64,000 nucleotides of DNA from Actinopolyspora halophila DSM 43834 (GCF_000371785.1 NZ_AQUI01000002.1:1024590-1088589), one strand, 5' to 3'; shown: positions 40,070-48,857, counted from the first letter of the stretch. The notes: generated by a model not told the origin, from the letters alone. A program made the numbers and translations.

Positions 40070-40909
40070 TCAGTCGTGGAGCAGCTCCTCGACCAGTGCG
40101 CGGGAGTCCTCGGGCTGCATCGCGACTTCCTGAAGATTCTTCGCCGCCATCGTATACGTGCTCACCTGATCGGGGTTCTGAAGATACACCGCCCCTTCGA
40201 GCAGTTCGTTGTAGACGATGGGGCGAGCGGCATTGAAGTGGAGCAGGAAGAACGGACCGCTCACACCCGCGTGCGCGCCGTCCTGCGCTCGGATGATCTG
40301 GGTGGTCACGTTCGGTTGGTCGTCGAGTTCGAGCAGGTGGCGGTACTGCTCGCGACGCGTATCGCTGTCACCGATCCGGCGTCGCAGTGCCGATTCCTCG
40401 ATGACCGCGTGCAGTTCGAGCGGATCCTCCTGCGACAGTCGCTGGGCGCGTGTCACTCGGAAGGACACGAACCGTTCGCTGTGGTCCGGTCGTACGAATC
40501 CGGTCGAGTCGGTGGCGGCGTGCGCGTAAGCCGCTGTTTGCATCAACCCCGGCAACAGGGCCGTTTCGTAGTTGAACTCGGAACGTGCCAGGCCTTCCAG
40601 GCCCACGAAGGTCTTGAGCCAGTCCGGAACCACGTTCGCCCACGGAGCCCACCAGGTGTGCGAGTTGGAACTGGCGGCGAGCGAAGTCAAGCGTTCGATG
40701 TCGTGCCGGGCCACTCCGTAGAAGTCGAGCAGCGCGCTGATCTCATCCGGTTGCTGTTGGTATCGCCCCGTCTCCAGATGGGTGATCTTTCCCGCGGAAC
40801 ATCCGATCGTTTGCGCCGCCGAGGCTGCCGTCTTACCCGCTTCGTTCCTGTAGTGCCGAAGCTCGTTGCCGATCAGCCAACGAAGCGCTGAGGGGTCACT
40901 ACGTTCCAC
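40070..40909 (-). CDS. XRE-family regulator with DUF5753
   Basis: 279 residues from GTG 40909 (AGGAGG upstream). HTH about 10-65 (LRHYRNEAGKTAASAAQTIG, KITHLETGRYQQQP) and DUF5753 about 80-270 (ALLPGLMQTAAYAHA, AVIEESALRR, AHAGVSGPFFLLHF). It pairs with the DUF397 gene at 39870. Upstream, 40984-41025 is packed with palindromes that are candidate operators. It is divergent from the gene at 41067 and close to T7SS-type modules, which it may or may not regulate. Confidence 0.9.
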   Translation of the reverse strand: MERSDPSALRWLIGNELRHYRNEAGKTAASAAQTIGCSAGKITHLETGRYQQQPDEISALLDFYGVARHDIERLTSLAASSNSHTWWAPWANVVPDWLKTFVGLEGLARSEFNYETALLPGLMQTAAYAHAATDSTGFVRPDHSERFVSFRVTRAQRLSQEDPLELHAVIEESALRRRIGDSDTRREQYRHLLELDDQPNVTTQIIRAQDGAHAGVSGPFFLLHFNAARPIVYNELLEGAVYLQNPDQVSTYTMAAKNLQEVAMQPEDSRALVEELLHD

Positions 40910-40983
40910 CGGTACCTCCTGACCTCACACCAAGTCTGACGATCTCTTGCTACTGCCCCCAATCGGGTGCAATCCGCTGCCCT

Positions 40984-41025
40984 CATGCGATTGGGCGATC
41001 GCATGGCTATAGCCATAGCTATAGC
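40984..41025. promoter_or_regulatory. cluster of palindromes between divergent genes, candidate operator
   Basis: CATGCGAT (40984-40991) pairs with ATCGCATG (40998-41005). ATGGCTATAGCCAT (41003-41016) is a perfect palindrome. GCTATAGC occurs twice, at 41006-41013 and 41018-41025, 12 bp (about one helical turn) apart. The region lies between the starts at 40909 (minus) and 41067 (plus). Confidence 0.6.
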
Positions 41026-41066
41026 ATCTGCCATGTCATCGGTTACACCTCCCCGAGGAGGCGGCG

Positions 41067-41432
41067 ATGATCGACGGTGGCACTGCGAACGCGGTGGAGC
41101 ACGCGACTGAGGAGGACGGCGACGCCGACGAGGAGAGCGTGGTGGACGAGTCCGAGCTCGCTCCGCTGGGCACCCACGAGGAGTTCCGGGAACTACTGGT
41201 GGAGCTGGTGCGGGCGAGCGCGCCCGAGGTGTTCGCGCTGTGCGAGGAGATCGGCGACCGGGCCGACGGCGTCGTGCGCTACTGGGGGCTGTCCCACGGG
41301 GACGGAACCGAAGTGGTCGCGGTGCACGGCGGAGTCAACGGGAGGTTCCGCAGCCCGGAGTCGGCGCTGCGGCTGCTCTCCCGCGGGCGGACGATGCACC
41401 TGGTCCGAATCGGTGCCGATTCGTCAGCGTGA
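41067..41432 (+). CDS. small acidic protein of unknown function
   Basis: 121 residues from ATG 41067 (GAGGAGG upstream). The first 45 residues are very acidic (EEDGDADEESVVDESE). The rest predicts an alpha/beta fold (EFRELLVELVRASAPEVFALCEEIG, VVRYWGLSHGDGTEVVAVHGG, ALRLLSRGRTMHLVRIG). I do not recognise it. Its 3' end overlaps the convergent gene at 41424 by 9 bp. The strong SD and divergent operator region support a real gene. Confidence 0.65.
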   Translation: MIDGGTANAVEHATEEDGDADEESVVDESELAPLGTHEEFRELLVELVRASAPEVFALCEEIGDRADGVVRYWGLSHGDGTEVVAVHGGVNGRFRSPESALRLLSRGRTMHLVRIGADSSA

Positions 41433-41990
41433 ACTCGTCGGCCGGTCCAGGCCGAGGACGGTGCGGGCAGGCCCGTTGATCGCGGTTCCGTTGAACTGCG
41501 CCGAGCGCAGGATGTCGTCGTGGACGACCTGCCACAGCGCGGGGTTCCCCCGGAGGTGGTCGAGCCGGACGGAGACCTCGCGACCGGCGGAATCGACGAG
41601 CTTCAACGTGCGGTTGGTCTCCTGCTCGGAGGCCTCGACGGACACGAGCGCCCGGGTCGCCACGAAGTCCTCCCCGCCCTGCCGCAACCAACCGGTCCCG
41701 GCGGAGAGCCGCTTGTTCTTCGTGGTCAGCAGGGGTAGCAGTATCAACGGCAGCATCGCCACCCAGAACACGGTGACACGGGGCAGGTCGACTCCGCCCG
41801 TGAGAACACCGATCACGAACACGGTCGTCACGGCCCCCGCCGTGAACCCGACCCGCCCCCACGGAGAAGGCGTGAACCGCGCCGCCGGTGGATGCTGCTC
41901 GGCCGAAGGCCGCTGCCACTCGTCCCGGGGCTGGCTGCCCCACCCCGTTCGCGGGGCGGGTTCGGGTGGAAAGTCGGCTGCTCGGTTCAT
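41424..41990 (-). CDS. two-TM membrane protein, distant homologue of the candidate immunity proteins
   Basis: 188 residues from ATG 41990. It has a proline-rich N-terminus, two TMs (VGFTAGAVTTVFVIGVLTGG and VFWVAMLPLILLPLL), then LSAGTGWLRQGGEDFVATRALVSV and NPALWQVVHDDILRSAQFNG. These align with SAGADWLRYGKNGFISTYEL and NRELWDLVYNGILHSVRGNG of the proteins at 36181 and 36944. The order EspC-like gene then membrane protein also matches, but no effector lies between them (172-bp gap). Confidence 0.75.
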   Translation of the reverse strand: MNRAADFPPEPAPRTGWGSQPRDEWQRPSAEQHPPAARFTPSPWGRVGFTAGAVTTVFVIGVLTGGVDLPRVTVFWVAMLPLILLPLLTTKNKRLSAGTGWLRQGGEDFVATRALVSVEASEQETNRTLKLVDSAGREVSVRLDHLRGNPALWQVVHDDILRSAQFNGTAINGPARTVLGLDRPTSSR

Positions 41991-42163
41991 CTTCCGGCTT
42001 CCGGTGGGGGGCGGTCGGCAAGCTCGGCGGGATGGCCGCCTCGGGGAGCCAGGCTACCGTCCGGCGATTCTTCCACGGGGATTCTCGGGTGAAATCCGGT
42101 TCCGCTGCCGTCCCCGGGCTCGTGGATCCGGTGCCGGCGTGTTCGGAAGTTCGTCGCGCCGGG

Positions 42164-42424
42164 CTAGTTCCGGTGAGTTCTCGCTTCGGCCGTGTCCACG
42201 GAGAAGGGGGAAGTGGCGGTTTCCGTCGTGTCCGGGCAGTCCTCCGTCATGGACTCGGCGGCCGCGCCGGTCAGCAGCGCCATCGCGTCGACCACGGCCT
42301 TGGTCGCCTCGCCCGCGTTCGGCGCCGGGGGCGGCTGCGTCCCGGTGTCCAGCACGTCGGTCGCGCTGCGCAACTTGCCGGCCAGACCGGCGAGCTCCTC
42401 CGATTCGGTTCGCGTTTCGTTCAC
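42164..42424 (-). CDS. EspC/DUF2580-like protein of an incomplete module
   Basis: 86 residues from GTG 42424 with AAGGAGA 9 nt upstream; the frame is open far upstream but codon pattern and homology begin here. It aligns with the protein at 38853: ELAGLAGKLRSATDVL, PPPAPNAGEATKAVVDAMALLTGAAAE. The acidic tail (ESMTEDCPDTTETATS) differs. It is followed by a homologue of the candidate immunity protein, but the WXG effector expected between them is absent. Confidence 0.72.
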   Translation of the reverse strand: MNETRTESEELAGLAGKLRSATDVLDTGTQPPPAPNAGEATKAVVDAMALLTGAAAESMTEDCPDTTETATSPFSVDTAEARTHRN

Positions 42425-43794
42425 GTCGTTCGTCTCCTTCGTGCTGTCGTCGCGCCGGTCCTCGGTCGGTTCCGCTGCCCGGAGAGCCGGGCTCGCTTCG
42501 CCGCGCCGTCGAACCCCGTGATTCCTCCATCGGCGACGGGAGTCGCCTTCTTCGAGATCACAGCGGAGGAAAAACGACTCCGTTCGGGCGAAGCGCGCAC
42601 CGCCGTCGGATTCACCGACGTCAGCGATGATTTCCGGCTCGTGTGGCCGGAGTGCTTTCCCCTGCGCGGTCACCGCTCTTCCTCCGCGTGGTTCGATTCG
42701 GATCGACTGACAGAACTTCGCTTGAGCGAACGAGTATAGCCGATTCTCGAGCCGCGGATAAAACTTGTTTGTGCTGTCCGTCACATCGAAAAGTGATGGC
42801 GACCGGAGTTGTCGTTCACGTGATCGATCGAATTGTCCACCCGTGGAAATATTTCTTTCGGATCCTCGTTTTGTCGACAAATCCCGCTCGTGGCGGAGCG
42901 GCTGCCGCGGGCGCGGCCGAGGTGATCACGTGAGATCCGAAGTGCACGTGCTCTCCGGGGCGAGCAGGCCGCGGCCCGGCTCGACCCGCGCACACCGCGT
43001 CCGGTCGACGACGGGAAGAACGGTCGAGGAATTCCGGACGAACAGAATCGTCGGTTCACCGTGCTCCGAATTCGTCGTCCCCGGTGTTCGGGGATTCCGT
43101 TGGCGACGAATGCTTTGGCGGGCATCGCGGATCCGACGAGGGGTCCGTGTCGGCGGACCGGTTCGTCGGCGGTGGTGGAGTGGTGGAGCCGCAGCTGTCC
43201 CACCTTTCGAAGCCGGGCGAGCGGAACAAAAAAGCTCTGCACGGTATGCCGCTGTCGGTTCCGGTGCGTGACGGTCTCGACGGGGAGTCCAGCGCTCTCG
43301 ATTTCGGCGAAACCGAGTCGGTGGGCCACCTCGAGTTCCCGGACGGTGCGATCCGCCCCGGGGGTGGGAAACGAGTAGTGGCCTGCCGCGAGGCGGGAAA
43401 CCGGCTGTGTTCGACCGCTCCGATCCGAAGCGCGCTCTTCCGAAGATACCGAAAACGGGCGAACGCGCTGAGCTGAACGGGAGAGGAGCGCGATGGATCG
43501 GTCAGCCCGGCGGACTTCCAGCTACACCGGTGACGGCGCGGACTGTGCCGAGGTGGGACTCGGCTCTGGTGCTGTGGCCGTGCGGGATTCCGAGGCCCCT
43601 GCTGCGGGGAGGTCGCGCTTCGGGGAAGCGGGGAGGCGGAGTTCTCCCGGAGCCGCTCCGTGTCCGCGGGCACGAGCGCTGAGGCAGCCTGTGGGCGGCG
43701 GGGGGATCCGGCAGGTGGGTTCCCGGTTGTGGGTGAAACCGGGGCCCCGCCACGTCCCTGGGGAGCCCATCGCACTCCTGGGGACGACTCCCAG
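42425..43794. other. 1.37-kb region without a confident gene
   Basis: Codon use is mixed on all frames. A plausible minus-strand promoter for the gene at 42424 is TATACT (42738-42733) with TTATCC (42761-42756), 17-bp spacer. AT content is locally raised at 42730-42870. One plus frame (43084-43476) has G/C-rich third positions but no recognised family and no Shine-Dalgarno. Two hairpins lie at the right end (43722-43811). The region separates the accessory island from the F420 operon and is probably decayed DNA. Confidence 0.5.
43084..43476 (+). CDS. doubtful open reading frame
   Basis: 130 codons from GTG 43084. Third positions are mostly G/C, and the inferred protein has a mixed composition (VVEPQLSHLSKPGERNKKAL, LDFGETESVGHLEFPDGAIR), unlike the Arg/Pro-rich shadow frames around it. 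No start signal, partner or known family. It may be a degraded gene of the accessory island. Confidence 0.25.
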   Translation: MFGDSVGDECFGGHRGSDEGSVSADRFVGGGGVVEPQLSHLSKPGERNKKALHGMPLSVPVRDGLDGESSALDFGETESVGHLEFPDGAIRPGGGKRVVACREAGNRLCSTAPIRSALFRRYRKRANALS

Positions 43795-43811
43795 TTATAG
43801 GCAAAACTGGG
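43722..43811. terminator. two related hairpins downstream of the fbiA-fbiB-NUDIX operon
   Basis: CCCGGTT (43722-43728)/AACCGGG (43737-43743) and CCCAGTT (43790-43796)/AACTGGG (43805-43811) have 7-bp stems and 8-nt loops. On the minus strand both follow CCCRGTTTYRCCYAYAACYGGG-type sequence and are followed by GGGA-type runs. The first met by transcription includes the NUDIX stop codon. Likely transcription terminators or mRNA-end structures, or two copies of a small repeat. Confidence 0.5.
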
Positions 43812-44361
43812 AATCTCCGGGGGTGAACCGCTCCGCGGCGGCCACCAACGGCCCCAGGTCGCCCTCCTCCGGCAGCTCCGCGAGCGGCCACCAGCGCAGG
43901 TCTTTCGACTCCGCGCTGCGCCGAGGAACCGCGCCCTCCGGGGCACGCACCAGGAATCGCACGTCGAAGTGCCGGGTGGGGCGACCGAGCGAGCAGGTGA
44001 CCGGATGGACGTCCAGATGCACCGGTTCCGGATCGATGCTCAGCCCCTCGACCCCGGACTCCTCGCCGGCCTCGCGCAGTGCGGCCCCGGCGAGACTTCC
44101 GTCAGAGAGTTCACAGTGCCCACCCAGCTGCAGCCACCGTCCCACCCGCGGATGCAGGGTCAGCAGCGCGTGGGAGCCCGTGTGGTCCAGCACCAGGGCC
44201 GAGGCGGTCACGTGTCCCGGCTCGCACTCGCGCAGGCAGGCGTCCGCGCGTGCCCGCAGCAGCGTCAGGAAGGCGTGCCGCAGCGCCTCCTGGGCCGGAT
44301 CCTCGCCCGTTCCGGGCCAGTCCTCCAGAGTTCGCAGGGCGTCCTCGTGCGGCCCGTTCAC
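43795..44361 (-). CDS. NUDIX hydrolase
   Basis: 188 residues from GTG 44361, overlapping the fbiB stop (GTGA). The Nudix core is [25 protein letters not shown]; the REAGEESG part matches the catalytic REUXEEXG, while the first conserved Glu of GX5E is not clearly present. [31 protein letters not shown] is typical of the family. Substrate unknown. Its coupling to fbiB suggests a role linked to F420 or nucleotide clean-up. Confidence 0.88.
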   Translation of the reverse strand: MNGPHEDALRTLEDWPGTGEDPAQEALRHAFLTLLRARADACLRECEPGHVTASALVLDHTGSHALLTLHPRVGRWLQLGGHCELSDGSLAGAALREAGEESGVEGLSIDPEPVHLDVHPVTCSLGRPTRHFDVRFLVRAPEGAVPRRSAESKDLRWWPLAELPEEGDLGPLVAAAERFTPGDSQFCL

Positions 44362-45701
44362 AGTTCCACCAGCCCGCTCTCCGGATCACGTGGAGCCCGC
44401 GGCCCGCCCGCGGGCTCGGCCGGATGCCCGAGCGCCACCGCGCCGAGCGGCTCCCACTCGGCGGGCAGCTCCAGCGTCGCCCGCACCACTTCGGGACAGA
44501 ACAGCGTGGAGGAGACCCAGCAGGACCCGAGCTCCTCCGCGGCCAGCGCGACCAGCAGGTTCTGCACGGCGGCCCCGCCCGCGACCACGAACATCGAGCG
44601 CTCCGCGTCCGCCCTGCGCTCGTCCGGATAGTCGTGCGCCCCGTCCCTGAGCAGGAACGGCACCACCATCTCGGGAGCCTCGTAGAGCAGATCCCCGCGC
44701 GCGACCCTGCGCTGCGCCCCGTTCTCGGAAACCCCGTCGGCACGCAGGTCGTCCAGCCAGGCGGTGCGCATCGCGTCCAGCAGCTTCCTGCGCAACCCGC
44801 GATCCCGCAGCCACGCGAAACGCACCGGCCTGGTGTGGTGCGGAGCGGGAGCCGTCAGCGCGGCCCCCACGGCCCTGCGCACGGCCTCCGAGTCCACCGG
44901 TTCGTCGGTGAACTCGCGCACCGAGCGGCGCAGCAGCACGGCCTCACCGCGCCCCTGCGCGACGGCCTCGGCCGTACCCAACCGGAACAGGTCCTCGTCC
45001 ACGGTGCGGACCAGGTCACCCGCCGTGGAACCGTCCTCCCGCTCGTCGAGCCCGCGCACCACGGCGGCCGGTACTCTGCCGAGCTTGCCCTTGACCAGAT
45101 CGGCGGCACCGGCGACCTCGTCGGCCACGGCCACCTCGGTGACCTCCAGCGCGTTGCCGAGCGAGTCGGTGGTGCCCGCGTACCGGTGCAGCACCGAGAG
45201 ACCGGCCGAACCGATCGCGACGTCGGTCTGGCCGAGTCGCCAGGCACGCCCCATGGTGTCGGTGATCACCACGGCCACGTTCACTCCCAGCCGCTCCGCC
45301 AGTTCCCCGCGCAGCCGTTCGGCGCTGGTGTCCGGATCGCGGGGCAGCAACGCGATCTCGTCGGTGGCGACGTTGGAGGCGTCCACTCCGGACGCGGCCT
45401 GCACGATCCCGAGCTTGTTCTGCGTTATCAGCGTCCGGCCGCGCCGGGCCAGCACGTGATCCGCCTCGGACAGCACCAGCTCGCGACGCAGCGCGTCCCG
45501 CTGTTCGGGATCGTGCGGTGCCCGTACGATCCTGCCCTCGACCTTGGAGAGCACCTTGCTGGTGACCACCACGGCGTCACCGTCGCGCAGCCAGGGCATG
45601 CTCGCGGCCAACGCTCCCGCGAGGTCGTCCCCCTCGGAGAACTCGGGCAGCCCGTCGACCGCGTACAGCTCCAGCCCCTCGTTCGCGGCATGATCGTTCA
45701 T
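44358..45701 (-). CDS. fbiB: coenzyme F420:L-glutamate ligase with nitroreductase-like domain
   Basis: 447 residues from ATG 45701, which overlaps the fbiA stop (ATGA). The N-terminal CofE domain (about 10-245) has [57 protein letters not shown]. The C-terminal nitroreductase-fold domain (about 255-447) has [13 protein letters not shown] and [13 protein letters not shown]. This two-domain form is the actinobacterial FbiB, which adds the gamma-glutamate tail and reduces dehydro-F420 with FMN. It lies in an operon with fbiA and a NUDIX gene. Confidence 0.93.
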   Translation of the reverse strand: MNDHAANEGLELYAVDGLPEFSEGDDLAGALAASMPWLRDGDAVVVTSKVLSKVEGRIVRAPHDPEQRDALRRELVLSEADHVLARRGRTLITQNKLGIVQAASGVDASNVATDEIALLPRDPDTSAERLRGELAERLGVNVAVVITDTMGRAWRLGQTDVAIGSAGLSVLHRYAGTTDSLGNALEVTEVAVADEVAGAADLVKGKLGRVPAAVVRGLDEREDGSTAGDLVRTVDEDLFRLGTAEAVAQGRGEAVLLRRSVREFTDEPVDSEAVRRAVGAALTAPAPHHTRPVRFAWLRDRGLRRKLLDAMRTAWLDDLRADGVSENGAQRRVARGDLLYEAPEMVVPFLLRDGAHDYPDERRADAERSMFVVAGGAAVQNLLVALAAEELGSCWVSSTLFCPEVVRATLELPAEWEPLGAVALGHPAEPAGGPRAPRDPESGLVEL

Positions 45702-46708
45702 CCTGCCACCTCCGGTGCCGTCACCCCTCCGATCTCGAAGGCGGCGCGCGCCATCTCGGCGCTGGCGGACACGTCCGACATGATCAGCGGAACGGATCGG
45801 GTCGCCACCCCGGGAATCTGCGCGGTGTCGGAGCTGTCCACCAGCCAGGCGTCCAGAATTCCCTCGTTCGAGGTGGAACGGGAGCCGTAGTGCTGCCCGA
45901 CGGCCTGGGCCGTGCTGTCCACACCGATGGCCCGCAGGCAGGCGTCCGCCATTCCGCGCACCGCGCTGCCGCCGACGATGGGCGACAGCCCAACCACGGG
46001 GGCCGCGGCCTCCCGAAGTGCCGCGCGCACTCCGGGGACGGCGAGCACGGTGTCGATGCTGACCACGGGGTTGGACGGGGCCAGCAAGACGACGTCGGCC
46101 CCGGAGATCGCGTCCAGCGTTTCCCGCAGCGCGGTGGCCTCCTCCGCGCCGACCGGCACGATCGCGTTCGCCTCCGGCCCGGCCCCGTGGCGGACCCACC
46201 ACTCCTGGAAGTGCACGGCCTTGGGGCCCGCACCCTGCGGATCCTCGATGGCCACGTGGGTCTCGACCCTGTCGTCGGTGACGGGGAGCAGGTTCACCCC
46301 GGGGCGCCAGCGGTCGCACAGCGCCTCGGTGATCGCCGAGAGCGGGTAGCCCGCGCGCAGCATCCTGGTGCGCACCAGGTGCGTGGCGATGTCCCTGTCC
46401 CCGAGGCCGAACCAGCTCGGTTCGGCGCCGTAGGCGGACAGCTCCGCGGAGACCGACCAGGTCTCGGACTCGCGTCCCCATCCCTTTGCCGTGTCGATGC
46501 CTCCGCCGAGGGTGTACATGCAGGTGTCCAGATCGGGGCACACCCGCAGGCCGTGCATCCATACGTCGTCGGCGATGTTGACGACAGCGGAGATCTCGTG
46601 CGGTGATTCATGCTCGGGCTCGCCGATCGCGGGCATCCCGAGAGCCTCCTTGACTCCCAGCAGGAATTGCGCGCCACCGACTCCGCCGACCAGTACTGCG
46701 ACCTTCAC
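45698..46708 (-). CDS. fbiA: 2-phospho-L-lactate (phosphoenolpyruvyl) transferase of F420 synthesis
   Basis: 336 residues from GTG 46708 (GGGAGGATT upstream); an in-frame start 42 bp earlier adds non-conserved residues. CofD-family motifs: [64 protein letters not shown] and [19 protein letters not shown]. It joins Fo with the activated phosphoenolpyruvate (or lactate) moiety to give dehydro-F420-0. First gene of the fbiA-fbiB-NUDIX operon. Confidence 0.94.
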   Translation of the reverse strand: MKVAVLVGGVGGAQFLLGVKEALGMPAIGEPEHESPHEISAVVNIADDVWMHGLRVCPDLDTCMYTLGGGIDTAKGWGRESETWSVSAELSAYGAEPSWFGLGDRDIATHLVRTRMLRAGYPLSAITEALCDRWRPGVNLLPVTDDRVETHVAIEDPQGAGPKAVHFQEWWVRHGAGPEANAIVPVGAEEATALRETLDAISGADVVLLAPSNPVVSIDTVLAVPGVRAALREAAAPVVGLSPIVGGSAVRGMADACLRAIGVDSTAQAVGQHYGSRSTSNEGILDAWLVDSSDTAQIPGVATRSVPLIMSDVSASAEMARAAFEIGGVTAPEVAG

Positions 46709-46769
46709 GGCGGGAATCCTCCCACGCCCGTGTGGGCCGTTGGTGCGCAACCTGGTGCGCGCACCGGCG

Positions 46770-47519
46770 TCACTCCCAGAAGCGGAACACGGTGTTGCCC
46801 GCCGCGGCGAGCCTGCCCGTGCCGCCGACCGCGTCGAACAGGCCGAAGGCCACGTTGAAGAACACGTAACTGGCCCCGGGGATGACGAACAGGATCAGGA
46901 TGATCCCCAACGGGGCCCAGGGGCGGGCCTTCTCGCCGAGCTCGCGTGCCCGGAACGACAGCCAGGGCTCTATGGCGCCGTACCCGTCCAGTCCCGGGAC
47001 GGGGAGGATGTTGAGCACGAAGGCGATCACCTGCAGGAAGGCCAGGTACGACAGTCCCGCGCCGAGCACGGGCGGCATGGTGATGGTGGCCACCGAGGCG
47101 GTCAGCCCGATCCCGATCAGCAGGTTCGTCAGCGGCCCGGCGAGGGAGACGGTCGCCTCGTCCTTTTTGGACCGCAGCGCCGTGTGGTTGATCCACACCG
47201 CCCCACCCGGAAGAGGGATACCACCGATCAACACGAACAGGATCGGAAGCAGCAGACTGACCACGGGATCGGTGTAGTGGCGCGGGTCGAGGGTGAGGTA
47301 GCCCTTGGCGCGCACCGAGTGGTCTCCTCCGCGGAAAGCGGTGATCGCGTGTCCGAATTCGTGCAGGCACAGGGAGCTGGCCCAGCCGCCGAGCACGATC
47401 AGTACTACGCCGGTCGTGTAAAGGAAAGCACTGTTCAGAGTGGCCAGAAATCCGCCTGCCACCGTGACGGCCAGCAAGGCCAGGAACAGGGGGCTTACGC
47501 GCATCGCGGTATTTCGCAC
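46770..47519 (-). CDS. site-2 protease family (M50) membrane metalloprotease
   Basis: 249 residues from GTG 47519 (GGTGGG just upstream); an ATG 15 bp later is possible. About five to six TMs. The zinc motif HEFGH lies in LCLHEFGHAITAF, and the second motif is NILPVPGLDGYGAIEPW (NxxPxPxLDG), as in rhomboid-unrelated S2P proteins of the SpoIVFB type. It cleaves substrates within the membrane. It is short, with no PDZ domain. Substrate unknown; divergent from whiB2. Confidence 0.88.
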   Translation of the reverse strand: MRNTAMRVSPLFLALLAVTVAGGFLATLNSAFLYTTGVVLIVLGGWASSLCLHEFGHAITAFRGGDHSVRAKGYLTLDPRHYTDPVVSLLLPILFVLIGGIPLPGGAVWINHTALRSKKDEATVSLAGPLTNLLIGIGLTASVATITMPPVLGAGLSYLAFLQVIAFVLNILPVPGLDGYGAIEPWLSFRARELGEKARPWAPLGIILILFVIPGASYVFFNVAFGLFDAVGGTGRLAAAGNTVFRFWE

Positions 47520-47683
47520 CCCACCAGTCTCCCGTTCGCTCGTCGGGCGCGATCGAGGTGTCGGTGGTATTCCTAGATCCGGGATCTTGAAAGGTCGAAT
47601 GGAGCAGTCCGATGGACGCATGGTGGCGGAGTGGTTCTGCTCCGTTGAGCTTGTTGCCCGTTCCCTCTACGGAAGGTCTCCAC

Positions 47684-47712
47684 TTGACCACTGGGAGGGA
47701 CGCGGGTGTAAT
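47684..47712 (+). promoter_or_regulatory. promoter of whiB2
   Basis: -35 TTGACC (47684-47689), 17-bp spacer, -10 TGTAAT (47707-47712). This is the best housekeeping-type promoter I can see in the window. Confidence 0.6.
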
Positions 47713-47745
47713 CACAACAGTGTTATTCAACCGCCCGAAGGGTTG

Positions 47746-47772
47746 ATTGCCACTCCCTCCAGGTGTGGCAAT
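47746..47772. promoter_or_regulatory. inverted repeat ATTGCCAC-N11-GTGGCAAT in the whiB2 leader
   Basis: A perfect 8-bp inverted repeat about 30 nt after the predicted transcription start. It could be a repressor operator (DNA) or a leader hairpin (RNA). Confidence 0.45.
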
Positions 47773-47972
47773 GCTCACTCGATCGGCGGTGCCGGGTGAC
47801 GGGAGGCCCGGTAAGCGCACGGTCGGACGGCGCCTTGGTGGCGTGACCTCGGTGCTCCGTCCGGCGGCCGGAATTCACGGCCGAATACCGAACCGGTGGG
47901 AGCCGGTTCACCACGTCCCGCGCGTCCTGGGGAGGTCCGCGGGAACGGAATAACTGAACGGGGGAGGTTCAC

Positions 47973-48281
47973 ATGTTGCAGACCGAGCAAGGCCTCACGG
48001 AGGGGGAAGAGGCTCGCATCGGCGAGCTCGACATTCTGGCCGGACTGATCGACTCCGAGGAAGATCAGGACTGGCAGGAGCGCGCCCTGTGCGCGCAAAC
48101 CGATCCGGAGGCATTCTTTCCGGAAAAGGGCGGATCCACCCGCGAGGCGAAACGCATTTGCGCGGGATGCGAAGTACGTTCGGAATGCCTCGAATACGCC
48201 TTGGAGCACGACGAGAGGTTCGGCATTTGGGGCGGTCTTTCCGAACGGGAACGGCGCAGGCTCAAACGTCAGGCGGGGTGA
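47973..48281 (+). CDS. whiB2: WhiB-family iron-sulfur transcription factor
   Basis: 102 residues from ATG 47973 (GGGGGAGG upstream). The four [4Fe-4S] cysteines are present: ALCAQTD, then RICAGCEVRSEC. The G(V/I)WGG turn follows (FGIWGGLSERERRRLK) with a basic C-terminal helix. It binds sigma factor region 4 and regulates cell division or sporulation genes. Its position beside fbiA and manB matches whiB2/whmD of mycobacteria. The N-terminal acidic extension of about 30 residues is usual for this subgroup. Confidence 0.93.
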   Translation: MLQTEQGLTEGEEARIGELDILAGLIDSEEDQDWQERALCAQTDPEAFFPEKGGSTREAKRICAGCEVRSECLEYALEHDERFGIWGGLSERERRRLKRQAG

Positions 48282-48857
48282 GCTCCTCCCGGTTCCCGGC
48301 ACTCGAAAGCGCTTGAGCAAAGGCGGATCACCTTTTCGTGCCCACGGAGCGGGAACGGGTGCGGTCCGGTTTCGCCCTTCAGCTGCAGGTTCCGCTCCGC
48401 GTAGGTGTCGGTGAAGGATCCGTGCGGTTTGGTGGACGAGTGCTCGCTCGGCCGGACCGGTCGTCGGGCGAGCGGCGCCAGCCGCTTGTCATCCACCCAT
48501 GCGGCCGGCGCCGCGAGTTCTCTCGCAGTGCTCTCGCGAGGACGGTCCCGACGTTGTGTAGGTCGCTACCCGATGTCGGGGCCCCGCAGCGAGAGCCCGC
48601 GAGAGGTTCCGCCGCCCGCACCGCGACGCGAAACGATCCGTGGACTCTCCAAGGGTGATCCGCCCGCGGTGCCGCGGCTTGACGGGCGGGCCGCACGGCT
48701 CGTCGTCACAGGCCTGCCCCGCAGCCTTGTGCGGACCGTGAAGCGCCATGCCACTTCGGTGACACCGTGTGGGCGGTTCGGTGAGCATTCTCTCCACGAA
48801 CGCGTGTCGTCCATTACTGTCGTGCGGTGATCGGACCCCGGCACGCGGGAGGAGACG
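48282..48857. other. 576-bp intergenic region with an element copy
   Basis: No gene is convincing on either strand. The middle carries element copy 4 (48513-48615). The last 80 bp lead into the large glycosyltransferase gene. Confidence 0.5.
48513..48615 (+). repeat. dispersed intergenic element, well-preserved copy 4
   Basis: Outer arms: CTCTCGC (48520-48526) pairs with GCGAGAG (48599-48605), and CTCTCGC (48531-48537) with GCGAGAG (48589-48595). Middle stem: GGTCCCGAC (48544-48552) with GTCGGGGCC (48575-48583). Apical GTAG-GTCG-CTAC. The arm sequences differ from copies 2 and 5 yet still pair, while the core CTACCCGATGTCGGGG is identical. Confidence 0.75.

Larger units (their letters stand above)
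47520..47972. other. 453-bp intergenic region holding the whiB2 promoter and leader
   Basis: Contains no gene. It holds a strong promoter (47684-47712) and an inverted repeat (47746-47772). The predicted whiB2 transcript begins near 47719, leaving a leader of about 250 nt. Confidence 0.6.

Noticed and set aside
41077-42630. 517-codon plus-strand open frame
   Set aside because: Runs antisense through the membrane-protein gene at 41424 and the EspC-like gene at 42164; Arg/Ser-rich shadow.
44358-46562. Apparent 734-codon fusion extending fbiB upstream through fbiA
   Set aside because: The extra 5' part is an out-of-frame reading of fbiA; the ATGA overlap at 45698-45701 sets the true fbiB start.
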